NCBI GenBank assembly: GCA_024663395.1
Contig: JANFAH010000031.1
Coordinates: 558,001 to 622,000 of the forward strand
DNA: 64,000 nt
Direction: 5' to 3'
From: Pisolithus tinctorius
Taxonomy: Eukaryota; Basidiomycota; Agaricomycetes; Boletales; Pisolithaceae
Shown: positions 36,451 to 49,008 of the stretch, one piece after another
Numbering within the stretch: position 1 is the first letter of the stretch
Layout: the number at the start of each line of letters is the position of its first letter
Notes under the pieces: model-generated
The model's input: the letters and a program-made list of their open reading frames with translations, nothing else
The model's database searches: none
What the model was told of the DNA's origin: nothing
Translations under genes and position numbers: made by a program

Positions 36451-37666
36451 ATGTCCTCAGTGGCTGGTTCAGAGACCATCATCAATGATTTCATCGCTGC
36501 GATACATCCAAACTTCGACTATGTCCTTACGGATACCGCATTCTCTGCGTGTCTGTTTACCCTCCTTATTGTTCTTTTCGCATTCTCCACAAAAGAGTCG
36601 CGACGGCGCTTGGTGTTCCGACTGAACGTGTTAGCTATCTGCGTCGCTTTGGCGTTGGGCATATTCTCTAGCCTGGTCAGTGGGAGAGCAATAATCGACC
36701 CATTCAATCAGGTGTCGAAAGGTGTCTACATTGCTTCAATTGTCTTCGCTGTCTTCCCACCGGTACTGTACGACTCGATATTGTTGACTCGGCTCTTTGC
36801 ATTGTATCCCATCTCCAACACACCTCGCACCACTTTGATCAAGATATTCGCATTCCCCTTCTGTGTCAAATGTGCTCGAGTGATTGTCCTCGTACGTTTC
36901 TTCTTCTACTTTGAGTTTTATTTTCCGGTGACGCTTTGCGCAGTCTTTCGGCGTCAACGACTACGTTAGCTCCGCGTTGAACACTACGGGCCTCGAGCAG
37001 GAAGAAGCTGCTGCCTGGTTCCGTAACCCCTTCATGGTCTCTGAATGGACGATGCAAATCGCAGACAACTTGTGAGTGCGAGTCCTCCTTTGCGAGCCAA
37101 CGAAGCGCTTATCATTCTTCGAAAGGTATTCTGTCAGCTTTTTCCTCTACAACCTCCACGCCCGCACATCGTCGGTTAAAAGAGGTTAGCATATTCCCAA
37201 AATTCTTCGTGGGCGAATCAAAAACTCATGCATTTTCTTACATGTAGCCGGCGGAGTGGCGGAGCGTATCCGCCAAATCTTCTACATCTCCCTTGCCAAT
37301 TTCGTCTTCCCCCTTATCTTCAATATCGCACAAATCATCTGTATCACGACTGATCGGAATCCCACTACCGGCGTTATGCTGCTCACGATGAACAACTATA
37401 TAACCGTCATGGGTGTATTATGTGCAACATTGTGGTTCTCCGGAACGGAGTGGGTTCGCGCATGCAACGAATCATTGTCCGACCATATGTTCAACTCGCC
37501 CAGGCCGAAGTTTCCCAGAGACCATGTTGCCGGTGGGAGGAGTGGAAGCGACGTCCTTGTAATAAGGAAAGAGTCTGTCACACTTGACGCGACAGGCACG
37601 GACACCGGGTCGGATTCCAACCAATTCACAACCTCGGAGAAAGAGAACAAGTATAGCTTGGTGTGA
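36451..37666 (+). CDS. Seven-TM receptor-like protein, array copy 1
   Basis: Exons 36451-36891, 36944-37071, 37126-37184 and 37248-37666 give 348 aa. Seven hydrophobic segments are near residues 30-46, 57-77, 92-118, 128-147, 188-202, 219-241 and 253-275. Family marks seen in all copies: STKESRRR after TM1, DSILLTRLFALYP at the end of TM3, FPFCVKCARV in TM4, WFRNPFMVSEWTMQIADN before TM5, RIRQIFYI at TM6, and GVLCATLWFSGTEWVR at TM7. The C-terminal tail (about 75 aa) is polar, Ser/Thr-rich and variable. There is no signal peptide. The topology recalls G-protein-coupled receptors, but I see no pheromone-receptor (STE3) signature, so a receptor role is only a guess. Closest relative in the window is copy 3. 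Confidence 0.85.
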
Positions 37667-39647
37667 TATATATCACACTGGTGCTACCTGCAGTGCACAT
37701 GCACACGATGCTTTTCAAAACGACGGGTGACGACCACACGCATATTTATGAAATCTGTACTAGATGTAATTGTGACACTAGTTATGAAGTTAGATACATA
37801 CACGCTCATTTTGGTTCCCAGACTGGTCACTTTCGTGTCTGCGGTTTCTATTACCCCCAGGCTGACTCGGAGAACTCGTCCACCTGTTCGTCCAATCAGC
37901 ATTTGTTTGGGCAGGAATCCCAGGCCTAACGCTCCAGCTTCGAGCATATCCAGTAGCCCCATGATAGGAAGTATTTGGATGCGTAACGTGCTAGCCTTCA
38001 CGTATCTGGCTTCGAGGGCTCCGAACCTGTCTCGGGACCCGCGTGGAACATTAACTAGGTTAACAGAAACATCAAATGCAAGGAGATACGGCTCCACCCA
38101 GGTGTGTGGTGCTATGCTATCGGTCCAAACAGAGGGTACACCTAGCACTTGCACATCGCGCAACCCCAAGGCAGGTATAGCTTTTGATACGCACCAATAA
38201 TAAGCTAAGTCATCGTTATTCCGGTATCTTAGTTTGCCGTTCCAGCGCGGAACGAACTTGATGAAGTTTGGTATTCGGCAACAAGTACAGTATGTATAAA
38301 CCGGTGGCGGCTCCCATGCTATCCAGCTGATTATGAGGCGGAACACGGGTGCCAGTGTCCGTCATATCTTCACGGATTCAGACTGTCTCCCCGCCTGTGT
38401 TTTCTCACGTTTCTGGAGAAAAAAAAAAGTTACGAGAAAATCCATACCTGACTATGTTCGTCAACGCTTCACCTCCGAAAGGCGGCTGTTCGTCATTGCA
38501 GTGCCGACCTCTCTGTTCCCGCTTTGGTGGACTAGGAATCATATTCGTATCCAGTAGGGTCGTCATTTCACTATGGCTGCTGCTGGGCGGCTCAGTGAGG
38601 GGTTACGCCCTCGAGCATGCAGAAGTTCCGGCCAGATTAACGACGAAGGTGTGGACTCGACGGCCCGCCATCAATTGATTTGAGAGGTTCCCGAAATCCG
38701 CACGTCCATCCATTGCACTGAAGGTGTTACCTCAGTAGATCCCCTGTTCCCTTCGAGCTCCGGCTCAGATGCAAACGACAACACTAGCTTGAACTTCTCG
38801 CTTTGATTTTGCGAGCACTTAGTCTTGTTGGCTCTGATCTGGGCCAACTGACTGAGGCAAGACATGCAAGGTAGCAGTATGGAAAAGCACGTTGTGCACG
38901 ATGATCAGGCAACGGACATTGCAGGTGATGCCTATCCGCTCATTTGTGAGTAAGGACTACGTGCCAGGATACACCCCAGACACTAAGAACAGCTTATCAC
39001 ATAAGAAATCTATTTTGGCTCTTCCAACAGTGTAGTGACACCTCAACGATTTCGATGAGCTGACATCGGATTAGTGGCTTTCACCTCATCATCGAACAGT
39101 TGTAGCGACTGACAACAACCGACGCAGGATCGCACAAGAAGCCCGAATTCGTCCCCAACTGCAGCCAAAGGCGGGTCAGATATCAGTCATCACTTGTCCT
39201 CGCCTCTTGGCAATTCCGCTGGCGTCAACTTGTTTCCCTAAAATGCTCACCTCCCCCCTTAATCAACTCGGTCGGGCGAACGATAAGGGGTAAACCACAT
39301 GGGCTGGTTTTACCTTCCCATCTCCACCCACTCTGATCTCGCAGCTCAGTAGGCTGCACGCCATTGACTCCTCAAGGTCTGTTACGGGGACCTAGCGAAA
39401 TCAAAAAACGGCCATTAAACACTCCTTCAGTTGCGCATCCGCCGTGGCCAATAAATATGCCAGGAGTATACCATTTACAAGCAATCTCTTATACACTGTA
39501 TGTTACAGAGAATCTGATATACATAGTAACCAACCATTTCAAGAAGTGTCGTATGCGAATACACTGGTGAAGACACAAACGAGCTAGGACAAAAATTGTG
39601 ATGCTGGTTTTGATTTCAGAAGGGTTGGGGATCATACCGTACAGTAC
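37667..39647. other. Spacer between copies 1 and 2; holds an inverted downstream block
   Basis: Long overlapping frames exist on both strands at 37684-38346, but neither shows a domain. From 38500 to 38870 the sequence is an inverted match to 60330-60740, the block about 0.9-1.3 kb downstream of copy 6. The block therefore travels with the 7TM unit. It is not clearly coding: similar peptides appear (LVLSFASEPE against LVLSFAREPE) but frames break. Confidence 0.5.
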
Positions 39648-40850
39648 CTACTCTCTTCCGTCAGCGCGGGGGGTGGCTTGCAGTCCGTCGCGAGCGAAGT
39701 CAATGCCTACCATGTCTGGCGTGACAAGCCTCTCGCCAACTACTGCAATTTCACACCCATGTTTTCTGTCATACACCCCTTGCAAGGTCGGTTTAAACGA
39801 GAACATGTTACCAGATGATGGTTCATTGCGGATCCGAGCCCACTCTGATCCTGAAAACCAGAGCGTTGCACACAAGACACCCAGGACGGTTACGTAGCTG
39901 TTGATTAACCATAGAAGCTCACCGATAGCGAGGAGCCGCGGAGTTGCGAAGAGGATTATTAGTACGATGCTAAAGATGAGAGGGAGGACAAAATTGGCGG
40001 CGGAAATGTAAAAGACCTGGCGGATACGGGCTGGCATCCCACCTTCTGCATGCCGGGAAATGCGTGTCGTTCAGTCCCCTTGCAAAGATATATGGGAGTA
40101 CGTACTCACGACGTGTTACTGAACCCGCGCGGACATAGAGGTTGTAAAGGAAGAGACTAACAGAATACCTTAGAGAAGGAAACAATTCAAGGTTTTCAAT
40201 GGAGCGCTTCCAGGTTTACCAACTCACGAGTTGTCTGCTATTTGCAATGTCCATTCCGCGATTAAGCGAGGGTTACGGAACCAGGTGGCGTCCTGACCCC
40301 GGAGGAGACCTGGAGCTGTCGTCGCGGACCTGACATAGTCATTGAGGAAAAGAGTCTGCATACAGAAGAATCAGTGGGTAATGGACCTAAATATCGACAA
40401 TTAACGCACGAGAACTACCACTCGAGCGCTTTTAACGCAGAATGGGAATGCAAGTATCTTCAAGAGAGTGGCCGAAGATGTACTGCGGAGGGGATACAGT
40501 GCAAAGAGGCGAGATAACAATATCGAGTCGCACAGCAACGGTGGGAAGACGGTGAAGGCGACTGCAGCAATAGGAACACTTGGCGGCATCCAATAGAGCC
40601 GGCCGACTACGATCTTCCCGTTGCAGAAGCCGATCACTATGCCCATCGTGAAGACGATACAGATAGCAAACACATTTAGTCGGAATATCACACGGCGTCG
40701 AGACTCTTCGGTGGAGAGGGCAAGGAGGACAACAAAAAGGGTAAACAAAGAGGCAGAGAAAGCAGTATTTGCCACGGTAATGACGAAAGCTGAATGTATG
40801 TCATTAACGAACCCACTGATGATAGCCTCTGGATCTGTCACTGAGGACAT
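39648..40850 (-). CDS. Seven-TM receptor-like protein, array copy 2 (inverted)
   Basis: Minus-strand exons 40410-40850, 40228-40355, 40110-40168 and 39648-40045 give 341 aa. It is the only complete copy in reverse orientation, with its upstream and downstream blocks inverted too, so a whole unit was flipped or copied in reverse. Specific residues: VTDPEAIISGFVNDIHSAF at the N-terminus, LSTEESRRR instead of LSTKESRRR, and DATWFRNPRLIAEWTLQIAD. The tail ends with ATPRADGRE. An in-frame ATG 84 nt upstream exists, but the start used here aligns with all other copies. Confidence 0.85.
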
Positions 40851-40880
40851 TTGTGAGATGGTGTGAATCTGAATGCATAC

Positions 40881-40907
40881 ACGCACCACTGATATGTATA
40901 CTCTACT
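40881..40907 (-). promoter_or_regulatory. Shared promoter box, 7TM copy 2
   Basis: On the minus strand TAGAGTATACATATCAGTGGTGCGTG precedes the start codon by about 30 bp. GGCTGTGCAAAC lies 27 bp further upstream, without its second half. Confidence 0.55.
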
Positions 40908-40934
40908 CGTTGGGTCAATACCGCCCGTTTGCAC

Positions 40935-42229
40935 AGCCCAAGGCGGGTTCTAAGAAAAGAGTCAGTACACCTTCCATCGAGAAGATAACTCTGAGTCCAC
41001 GGTTGGAATGATCGAAGATCCGTGGAGGCGGTATAAAAACCACAGGATTACGTGTTTACCTTCTTGCCGGGTGTTGAGGAGCGCTTTCCGTACTGTCGGT
41101 ACCCTCGTTTCAGACTACCGATCAGTTGATCAGACTGCAGAATTGAAGTAACAAGACCTGCTCAAGAAACACGAAAGATGCTCAGGCCATTCCCGCAGCT
41201 ACAAGAAACCATTTAGCCACGATCAGGTGGGAATTAGAGCTGCGTGGAAGATGTACTGTATGGAAAGTTTGGCTTTCCATAGTATTGCTGACCACGGAGC
41301 AAATGCAAATACTTGCAACAAATGATTGGGGTATGCAGCCCAACCAGTTTTAGTAAGGATTACGAGACTTACAAGAATCGAGCGGGACACAGGATTGGGA
41401 CAATTCCACAATAACACTAGAACTGGCATCTTGGCTGATAACGAAGGAACGATTGTCTTGCGTCGAGTCTTTGGTTGGCCTAGGGAAGACTACCTGATAA
41501 CGACGTTAGCAGATAAAGACTGATATCCATTGTTCGTGCCCATTTCCCTATTTTGTACTGTACCTGTACGTTCGCGCCCCAAGGCTCCTCAGGGGAGTGT
41601 GGTGCGAGGAACGGACAAGCGGGGATATCATCTAGTCATAGCTTGAGTCACAGCCAGCTGAAATTCAGCACGTGCCCGTTAACTTTACACCAAATTGGAA
41701 AATTTTATTTTGACCCATCCAATAACTGGTCGCCGATGCTGGCGAATAGCCAGTGTCTGGATTTGATGGCTGAAGCGCTGAATGGTGAAGCTCTTCGCAG
41801 TCAGCTTACATCCCTCAAGCCTCCATCGCCATCGCTCCGCAACCTCGTGCACGATTGATATCTCGTCCTGCATCAATCTTGAGAGCACATGGGCGCAAAT
41901 TTATAATTAGAGTCATCAAGAAGTCCCCCCCCCCGAAGTTATGGCACGTTGTATGGATAATTCCACTCCCAGAGCAAGATCAGTTTGAGCCCCGTCTCTC
42001 CGATATGGATTCTCATGGTAATGTCCATTGTTTCAGTGGGGGTACGAGATCATTGATGGTCAAAACGCACTCCAGGTAAGATATCAGTGTCCAAGGCTAT
42101 GGTCTCACTGATGAGCTGCTTCTCCCAGCCACTGATGTCCCGCTATGAAACACGTGAGAGCTATTTCTGATGAGACCCTTGCATTACTGGATGGTGTGAA
42201 TCAGGCATGGCAATCATCCGGCATCTAGC
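40935..42229. other. Spacer between copies 2 and 3
   Basis: The two genes face away from each other. The 40935-41280 part matches 61920-62230 near the gene remnant. A TATAAAA at 41036-41042 has no gene after it. Nothing else is recognised. Confidence 0.45.
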
Positions 42230-42251
42230 AAGAGTATATCAGTGGTGTGTC
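42230..42251 (+). promoter_or_regulatory. Shared promoter box, 7TM copy 3
   Basis: AGAGTATATCAGTGGTGTGT, 29 bp before the start codon. Confidence 0.55.
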
Positions 42252-42279
42252 TGTGAGTTCAGATACACCCATCCCACAA

Positions 42280-43496
42280 ATGTCCTCAGAGATTAGCCCG
42301 GACGTCATCATCGACGGTTTCATCGCTGGAATACGTCCAAGCTTCGACGCCATCCTATCAGCCACCGCATTCTCTGCCTGCCTATTGACCCTCCTCGTAG
42401 TCCTTTTTGCATTCTCCACCAAAGAGTCTCGCCAGCGCTTGGTATTTCGACTGAATGTATTGGCCATCTGTGCCGCCTTGACGCTAGGCGTATTAACTGG
42501 TCTGGTTGGTGGGACGGCAATAGTCAACCCATTCAATCCAGTATCGAAAGGTGTCTACGTCGCTTCGATCGTCTTCGCCATCTTCCCACCGGTACTGTAC
42601 GACTCGATATTGTTAACTCGGCTCTTTGCACTGTATCCCGTCTCCAACACACCTCGTATCACTCTGTTGAAGATATTCACATTCCCCTTCTGCGTCAAAT
42701 GTGCTCGAGTGATCGTTCTCGTACGTTTCTTCGTCCGGGTTGAGTTCCATTTGCCGATGACACTTTGTACAGTCCATTGGTATCAACGACTATGTTAGCT
42801 CTCAGCCGAGCACTTTGGCTCTCGAGCAGGATGAGGCCACTGCATGGTTCCGTAACCCCAAAATGACTGCTGAGTGGGCGATGCAAATTGCAGACAACTT
42901 GTAAGTTGGCTTCCTCACGCGCGATGCAATGAAGGGCTCAACGTATCACCTCTTTGAAAGGTACTCAGTCACCATCTTTCTTTACAACCTTCGCGTCCGC
43001 ACATCGTCGGTTAAAAGAGGTCAGCACACCTTGATTCTTCATGGTCAAAACAAAGAATTAACGGATATTCTGACCTGCAGTGGGCGGCTTAGCAGAGCGT
43101 ATCCGACAAATCTTCTACATCTCTGTGGCCAATTTCGTCTTCCCTCTTATCTTCAACATTGCACAAATCAGCTATATCACGACTGATCGGAATCCCACTA
43201 CCGGGGTGCTACTGCTCATGATCAACAACTATGTAACCGTCATTGGTGTGTTGTGCGCGACACTATGGTTCTCCGGATCGGAGTGGGTTCGGACCCGTAA
43301 TGAACCATTGTCTGACCATATGGCCATCCCGCCCAAGCTGAACTCAGGAGGGGATCGCGTCACTGGGGGGAAAAGTGGGAGCGGAGTTGTGGTGATAGGG
43401 AAAGGGTCTGTCACACTTGGCTCGACGAACTCGGGCACCGAGCTGGGGGACAGAATCAACACCCCGGACAAAGAGAATAAATATATGTTGGTGTAA
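42280..43496 (+). CDS. Seven-TM receptor-like protein, array copy 3
   Basis: Exons 42280-42720, 42773-42900, 42961-43019 and 43081-43496 give 347 aa. It is most similar to copy 1: same KESRQRLVFRLNVLAIC region, same VSKGVYVASIVFAIFPPVLY in TM3, and the same FVFPLIFNIAQI in TM6. The tail ends ENKYMLV, like ENKYSLV of copy 1. The third exon has the fixed 59 nt length. Copies 1 and 3 form one subfamily; 2 and 4-7 form another with the FPPLLCDSILL form (FPPLPCDSILL in copy 4). Confidence 0.85.
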
Positions 43497-45700
43497 TTTC
43501 TATCACACAGCCCCCCCCCTCTTTCCCGCCTGCAGTACACTCGCATACCGCACTTCTTAAAACGATGGGTTATTACAGCCTGCACGTCGATAAACTTTGT
43601 AGCTGTGGCGCTTCCTCATGTATGCATATGAATTTATTTGTACGATACGTGGGATGGCGGGCTAAGGCCTCTGATCTACGAGATGGTTGTCAGGCCAGTT
43701 ACCCTGCCCCAACAAGGGTTAGGTTCGAGGTTGCAGGGTTCCAAGCCGAATTAGAGAATACGCCAACCTGCGGTGCCAATAATACCAATCCTCGATGCGA
43801 TACACGTGTGGTGCCTCTAGAAAAGGCCCCGTGTACGACTCGGGCCAACCTCTCGTCAGGCAGGATGCTCCAACAGTATCTCCGCCATCCCCCATTAGTC
43901 CCAGCACCGGGGCGTGTAACACGCTGGCAATCACGTACCGGCCTGGGCTGGGGGTGTTCCAGGAGTACCCCCGCATCAGCTACTTGTACGAACATCGTAA
44001 ACTTTGTGACCAGGTGTTTTGAATCATCTTCCCAATGGTGCAGGTCAGTGGTAGGTTGTGCATCCTTACGCGTGCAGACTTTCGTTGTCGCCATCTGCCC
44101 GAGGCTGCGATGAGCAGGCTCGAAGGCGTATCCTTCAGGCCGCTCGACTCACTGACGACCCTGTTGGGTATGAATGTAGTTCCTAGCACTAGTGTGGTCA
44201 GGAGGTCGCTGAAGCCCTGACTCATGTCCTACCCAACGTGGGTTGTAGATGACCAAACAAAGTCAAAGTCGACGTAAGGGCTTGCCCACCCTTTGATGAA
44301 AGCCTAAGAAACAGCGAAGTTATGTTTGCATTTCCATTATAAATGGTGAGTGCTTGAGCCTTTCTACCGGTAGATCTCGAGTTGCGCACCCACCTGCACC
44401 CATCAGTATTCAAAAACTTTCCCATCAAGTTTAACGTTAAGATGCACTGGTGTGTATACGACATCGTGCAACCGGCCATGGATGTTCTCAGGACTCTACT
44501 ATATCCGAATATCCGAAGAGCGTTCGCTCCATGGAAGTGTTGTTGAGCACTCAGAGGTGCACGATTCACGATATCCACAAGGTCATCCCACTTGCATATT
44601 CCTGTGTGCGTGGAGCAAGACAAGTTGAATTTGAATATCCGACTATGTTTTTCGTCCCCGTAAGCACAGCCCAATGCCCCCTCTCCTGTGGTCGACCCAG
44701 TTCAGGTTTTTTGTTCGGTTCCTGGCCTTCAAAACCACACGTTCGAACTCAACGGAATGGTTCGCAAACAAATCTTCTCAAGAACTAAATGTTTTGCGAT
44801 CATGCTTGGTCAGGTGGGGGTTTACAGTGATCCTGAGAACTAACACTGGAAGGCATGGGGCGATTGCCTCTGCTGAATGCATGCTGGTGGAGAGCGGAAT
44901 GTAGCAGCCGATCTGCGTACGGAGGTTCGTAAAACCAAGATATATTCAGGAGTTTATAGTCACGGTCACCAGGGAAATGTATATCAGTCCTTACCAGTTA
45001 ACGCGTTATCGCCCGGGTGGCAATCCTATTTGGGAGTTATCCTAATCCTTGGTCTTACTCGGCTATGCGAGCGCCACCTGATAATAATCAAATCATGGCG
45101 AAGACATCAGTTCAGAAATTTGTCGTAATTCATAAAACTGTTTCTGGTCAACAACATCGGACGCAGTTGGCACATCGAGAGCAATATATCTTCCCCACAC
45201 CTACTTAATTTTCGCAAATTATTTTTCGCACGTTTCCTTCACATTCTGCGAACATTCTTCCTGTTTCGTGATCACTGCCTCAACTCGCCGTCAGTATCAA
45301 GGACTCACTGCAAAGATCAGGTTAGGATGTCTCCGTTGATTGCAACTTTACTTATTACATATGCCAGTGGGACTCCTGTCTCTCCCGCGCAGATGCCAGC
45401 TTGATAAGAAAAACAGTGCCAGTTGCGGCCTAGCGGGTTTCGTTGTTTCAATTTTACAAGCGCGTAGAAACCAACGGCAGCACCTGTGCTGGCCGATCGA
45501 TGATGAGGTAGAATACAAGGGTGCTAGTACGGAAAGTGCCCTAAACCATCAGGGAAGAAGGTAAATGCATAATCAAGAACTCCCCCGCCGCCACTGATCG
45601 ATGGCCTCAAGGGATTCAAACCAATCATCTCAATTGAAGGAGAACTATCCCTTTTTAGGCTCTGCATTCAAGGGAGGTAGGACGGTCCAGTACGTCTATG
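43497..45700. other. Spacer between copies 3 and 4
   Basis: Overlapping frames at 43565-44225 and 44222-44674 show no recognised domain. The 45240-45570 part is related to the upstream blocks of copies 5, 6 and 7 (GAAACCAACGGCAGC, then GTGCTAGTACGGAAAG). CCACCTGATAATAATCAA at 45074-45091 also occurs at 57608-57625. Confidence 0.45.
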
Positions 45701-45722
45701 GCGAGTATAATAGTTGTGCATG
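45701..45722 (+). promoter_or_regulatory. Shared promoter box, 7TM copy 4
   Basis: GCGAGTATAATAGTTGTGCATG, a variant of the box, 31 bp before the start codon. Confidence 0.45.
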
Positions 45723-45752
45723 TGTGCAATCAGGCTCATCCCGTCTCAAGAG

Positions 45753-46978
45753 ATGTCCTCAGCGACAGATACAGAGGCCACTGTTAGTGCATTCGTCAAC
45801 AATATACGTCCTAGTTTCGACTTTATCATTGCAAACACTGCTTTCTCTGCCTGTCTGTTCACCCTCTGTATAGTCCTTTTCGCCCTCTCCACCAGGGAGT
45901 CTCGACGCCGCGTGGTATTCCGACTGAATGTGTTTGCCATCTGCATCGTCCTAACAATGGGTGTATTGGTTGGCTTGACCAATGGGAAGGCCATAGTCGA
46001 CCCGTTCAATCCGCTACCGACCAGTGTCTACTTTGCTGGCGTCGCCTTCTCTGTCTTCCCACCATTACCCTGCGACTCGATATTGTTGACTCGCCTCTTT
46101 GCGCTTTATCCCCTCGGCAGTACTCCTCTGGCCACTCTGATAAAAGTATTTGCATTCCCGTTATGCATCAAATGTGCCCGAGTGGTGGTTCTCGTGCGTT
46201 ACCTTGTCAATTTTAGGTCCATTGCGCACTAATTTTGTATGTACGTTGTAGACTCATTTCCTCATTAACTATGTTAAATCTGCAAGCGTGGAGGGTCTCA
46301 CCCAGGACGAAGCTACCACCTGGTTCCGCAACCCTAATTTGATTGCTGAATGGACGATGCAAATAGCAGACAACGCGTAAGTTGCTAATTTTCGAAGCAC
46401 TCCATTCAAAGCCTTAGCTGTTTTCTTTTCCAAAGGTATTCTGTTATCCTTTTCCTTTACAACCTCCATGTCCGCACAAGTTGGGTAAAAAGCGGTGAGT
46501 ACATTCTCCTACACCTTCACAGGCAGACTGAACGATCCGTGTTTCCCAACATGCAGCAGGCGGAATGCCAGCTCGTATCCGTCAAATCTTTTACATTTCT
46601 GCCGCCAATTTCATCTTCCCCCTCATCTTCAATATTGCACTAATCATCTTTGTCATAACTGATCAGTCCTTCACTATCACCGGGCTGCTATTGTTAACCA
46701 ACAACTACGTAACCGTCATGGGTGTGTTGTGCGCAACGCTCTGGTTCTCAAGACCGGAGTGGGCTCGTAGTTGGAATGCGCCATTATCTGACGACATACT
46801 CATATTCTCACTCAACCCGAACTTGCGAAGGGTACATGGCATTGGCAGGAATAGTGGAGGTGAAATTATAGTAGTTGGCAAGAGGTCTGCCACACCTGGC
46901 ACCGCAGATTCAGATGCTGGGCCCGTGACGAACTGCAGGCAATCACTGACAGGAGCAGATAAAAATTCTATGGTGTGA
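45753..46978 (+). CDS. Seven-TM receptor-like protein, array copy 4
   Basis: Exons 45753-46193, 46252-46376, 46436-46494 and 46557-46978 give 348 aa. Exon 2 is one codon shorter than in most copies (125 nt). The loop between TM2 and TM3 keeps the copy 1/3 form (KAIVDPFNPL) while the remainder follows the copy 2/5/6/7 form, so it may be a mosaic. TM3 reads FPPLPCDSILL, with Pro for Leu. The tail is polar and ends GADKNSMV. Confidence 0.85.
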
Positions 46979-47668
46979 TCTCCAACGCCCCTACGAAGTC
47001 AAAGCTGCATTATGATTCATCCTATGTATATTTAGTTCATTTGTGTCCCCACCTGTGTACATGTAGTGTATGAGACGTCGATCATCCGGTCCAATTCCGG
47101 TAGATGTGAAGGTCACCGGTCACTTTTGTTTCGATATGGTCCATCTGCCAAACAATTTTTGTCGCATGCGAGCGGAAAGTGGAAGGCAGGGACTGATCTG
47201 CAAGGGAATCCCGTACGGTGGGAGGTCAAATACTCATTTCGATTCCGGAGTTTGTGATCATATCATTAGGACAACGTAATATTAATCTTTACTGTATCAG
47301 TTAACGTTGTTATCAGCCAAGATACAAATCTGGTAGTGTCATCGTGGAATTGTCTCAATCCTGGGTTCCGCTCGATTCTTGATGGCCAGAGCCGTTGAAC
47401 TATCGTAACCGTACCCTGTCACACCCCAAAAATGTTAACAACGCTGGCGTTAGGAGGTCTTGTTACTTCAATTCTGCAAATACGTACAAACCAGCATTGG
47501 CTGGTGGCTGGCCGACTAGTCACGGGTGAGGTGTAACACAAAGTCTAGCCCTCTTCAGGCAACAAACTGACACTATATCGCCGCCACTGACATTTAATCT
47601 CGAAGATTTCGGACTATGTTGCCTTCTCGAAGGAACGAGTACTAACTCCTTTTGCACCTGCCTTCATG
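46979..47668. other. Spacer between copies 4 and 5
   Basis: No gene. The 47400-47560 part matches the upstream blocks of copies 6 and 7 (AACAACGCTGGCGTTAG, then TTGTTACTTCAATTCTG). CATCTGCCAAACAATTTTT at 47142-47160 matches 62370-62392. Confidence 0.45.
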
Positions 47669-47732
47669 GGCTGTGCAGACCAGCCAGGGCGTATATATGC
47701 AATCCATCAGACAGAGTAATCAGTGGTGCGCG
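47669..47732 (+). promoter_or_regulatory. Promoter of 7TM copy 5: inverted repeat and shared box
   Basis: GGCTGtgcagacCAGCC (47669-47685) is an inverted repeat with a 7 nt spacer. TATATAT lies near 47692 and the shared box AGAGTAATCAGTGGTGCG is at 47713-47730, 29 bp before the start. Confidence 0.55.
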
Positions 47733-47761
47733 TATGCATTCACATTCACCTCATCTCACAA

Positions 47762-49008
47762 ATGTCCTCAGTGACGGATTCAGAAGCTATCATTAATGAA
47801 TTCCTTAACGCTATACATCCTGCTTTTGTCACTATAGTGGTAAATATTGCTTTCTCTGCCTCCTTGTTTACCCTTTTTGTTGTCCTTCTTGCTCTCTCCA
47901 CCAAGGAGTCTCGATGCCGCGCAGTATTCCGACTGAATGTGTTGGCTGTCTGTATTGTTTTAGCGATGGGCATGTTGGTTGGTTTCAGCAATGGGAAGAT
48001 CGTAGTGGGCCAGCTCGGTTCGCTGCCGCTAAGTATCTTCCTTGCTGAACTCGCCTTCATCGTCTTCCCACCGTTACTGTGCGACTCGATATTGTTAACC
48101 CGCCTCTTTGCACTCTATCCCCTCACCAGTTCACCTCCGACTACTTTATTGAAGATATTTGCATTTCCCTTCTGTATCAAATGTGCTCGAGTGGTGGTTC
48201 TCGTGCGTTACTTGTCGATATATAGGTCCATCGCCCGCTGATTCTGTATGCAGAGTCTTTTTCTCAATCGCTGTACTAGCTCTGCGGCGATTGTGGATGG
48301 AGTCAACCTCGACCCGGATGAGGTTGCCACCTGGTTCTTCCGTAACCCTTACATGATCGCTGAGTGGACGATGCAAATAATAGACAACTCGTGAGTTGAT
48401 AAAGCTAGAGACCCTCCACTGAAAACCTTGACTGCTTCCTTTTCAAAAAGGTATTTTGTTACTGTCTTCCTCTATAACCTCCGTGTCCGTGTGGGTTCGA
48501 TCAAGCGCAGTGAGTATATTCTCCTATATCTTTGCGGATGGACTGAACAGGGCATATTTCCCGCCATGCAGTGGGTGGAATGACAGCCCGCATCCATCAA
48601 ATATTTTACATTTCTGCTGCAAATTTCGTCTTCCCTCTCATCTTCAACATCATGTTAATCATCGGCACATCTGTTGCCTCGACCGGCCAGCTCTTGGTCG
48701 TCGGCTCGTTGTTACTGTTGATCAACAGCTATGTAACGGTCATGGGTGTATTGTGCGCAACGGTCTGGTTCTCCAGATATGAGCGGGTTCTGACTCGCAA
48801 CGAACCATTATCTGACGACATGTTTTCACTCGAACCGAGCTTACGAAGGGTGCATGGCACTGGCATGGAGTGTGGGAGTGAAGCTATGATGGTTGGCAGG
48901 AGGTTTGCCACACCTAACGCGGCAGACTTGTACTCTGCGCCGGCGACAGACTGCAAGTCACCTGCCACACTGACAGAAAGGGATGAGTGTGATGTCCAAC
49001 CCTTCTGA
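47762..49008 (+). CDS. Seven-TM receptor-like protein, array copy 5
   Basis: Exons 47762-48202, 48254-48390, 48451-48509 and 48572-49008 give 357 aa, the longest in the array. Exon 2 is 9 nt longer (137 nt), adding residues in the TM4-TM5 loop and a doubled Phe in TWFFRNPYMIAEW. STKESRCRAVF replaces STKESRRRVVF. The final exon also has a longer loop before TM7 (TSVASTGQLLVVGSLLLL). The tail differs fully from other copies and ends ERDECDVQPF. The downstream 1.3 kb is related to that of copy 6. Confidence 0.85.

Noticed and set aside
37684..38346. 220-codon minus-strand frame downstream of 7TM copy 1
   Set aside because: No recognised motif, no match behind related copy 3, and a competing frame of similar length on the other strand; not strong enough to call a gene.
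43565..44225. Overlapping frames on both strands behind 7TM copy 3
   Set aside because: No domain or splice-supported extension; the frames conflict with each other.
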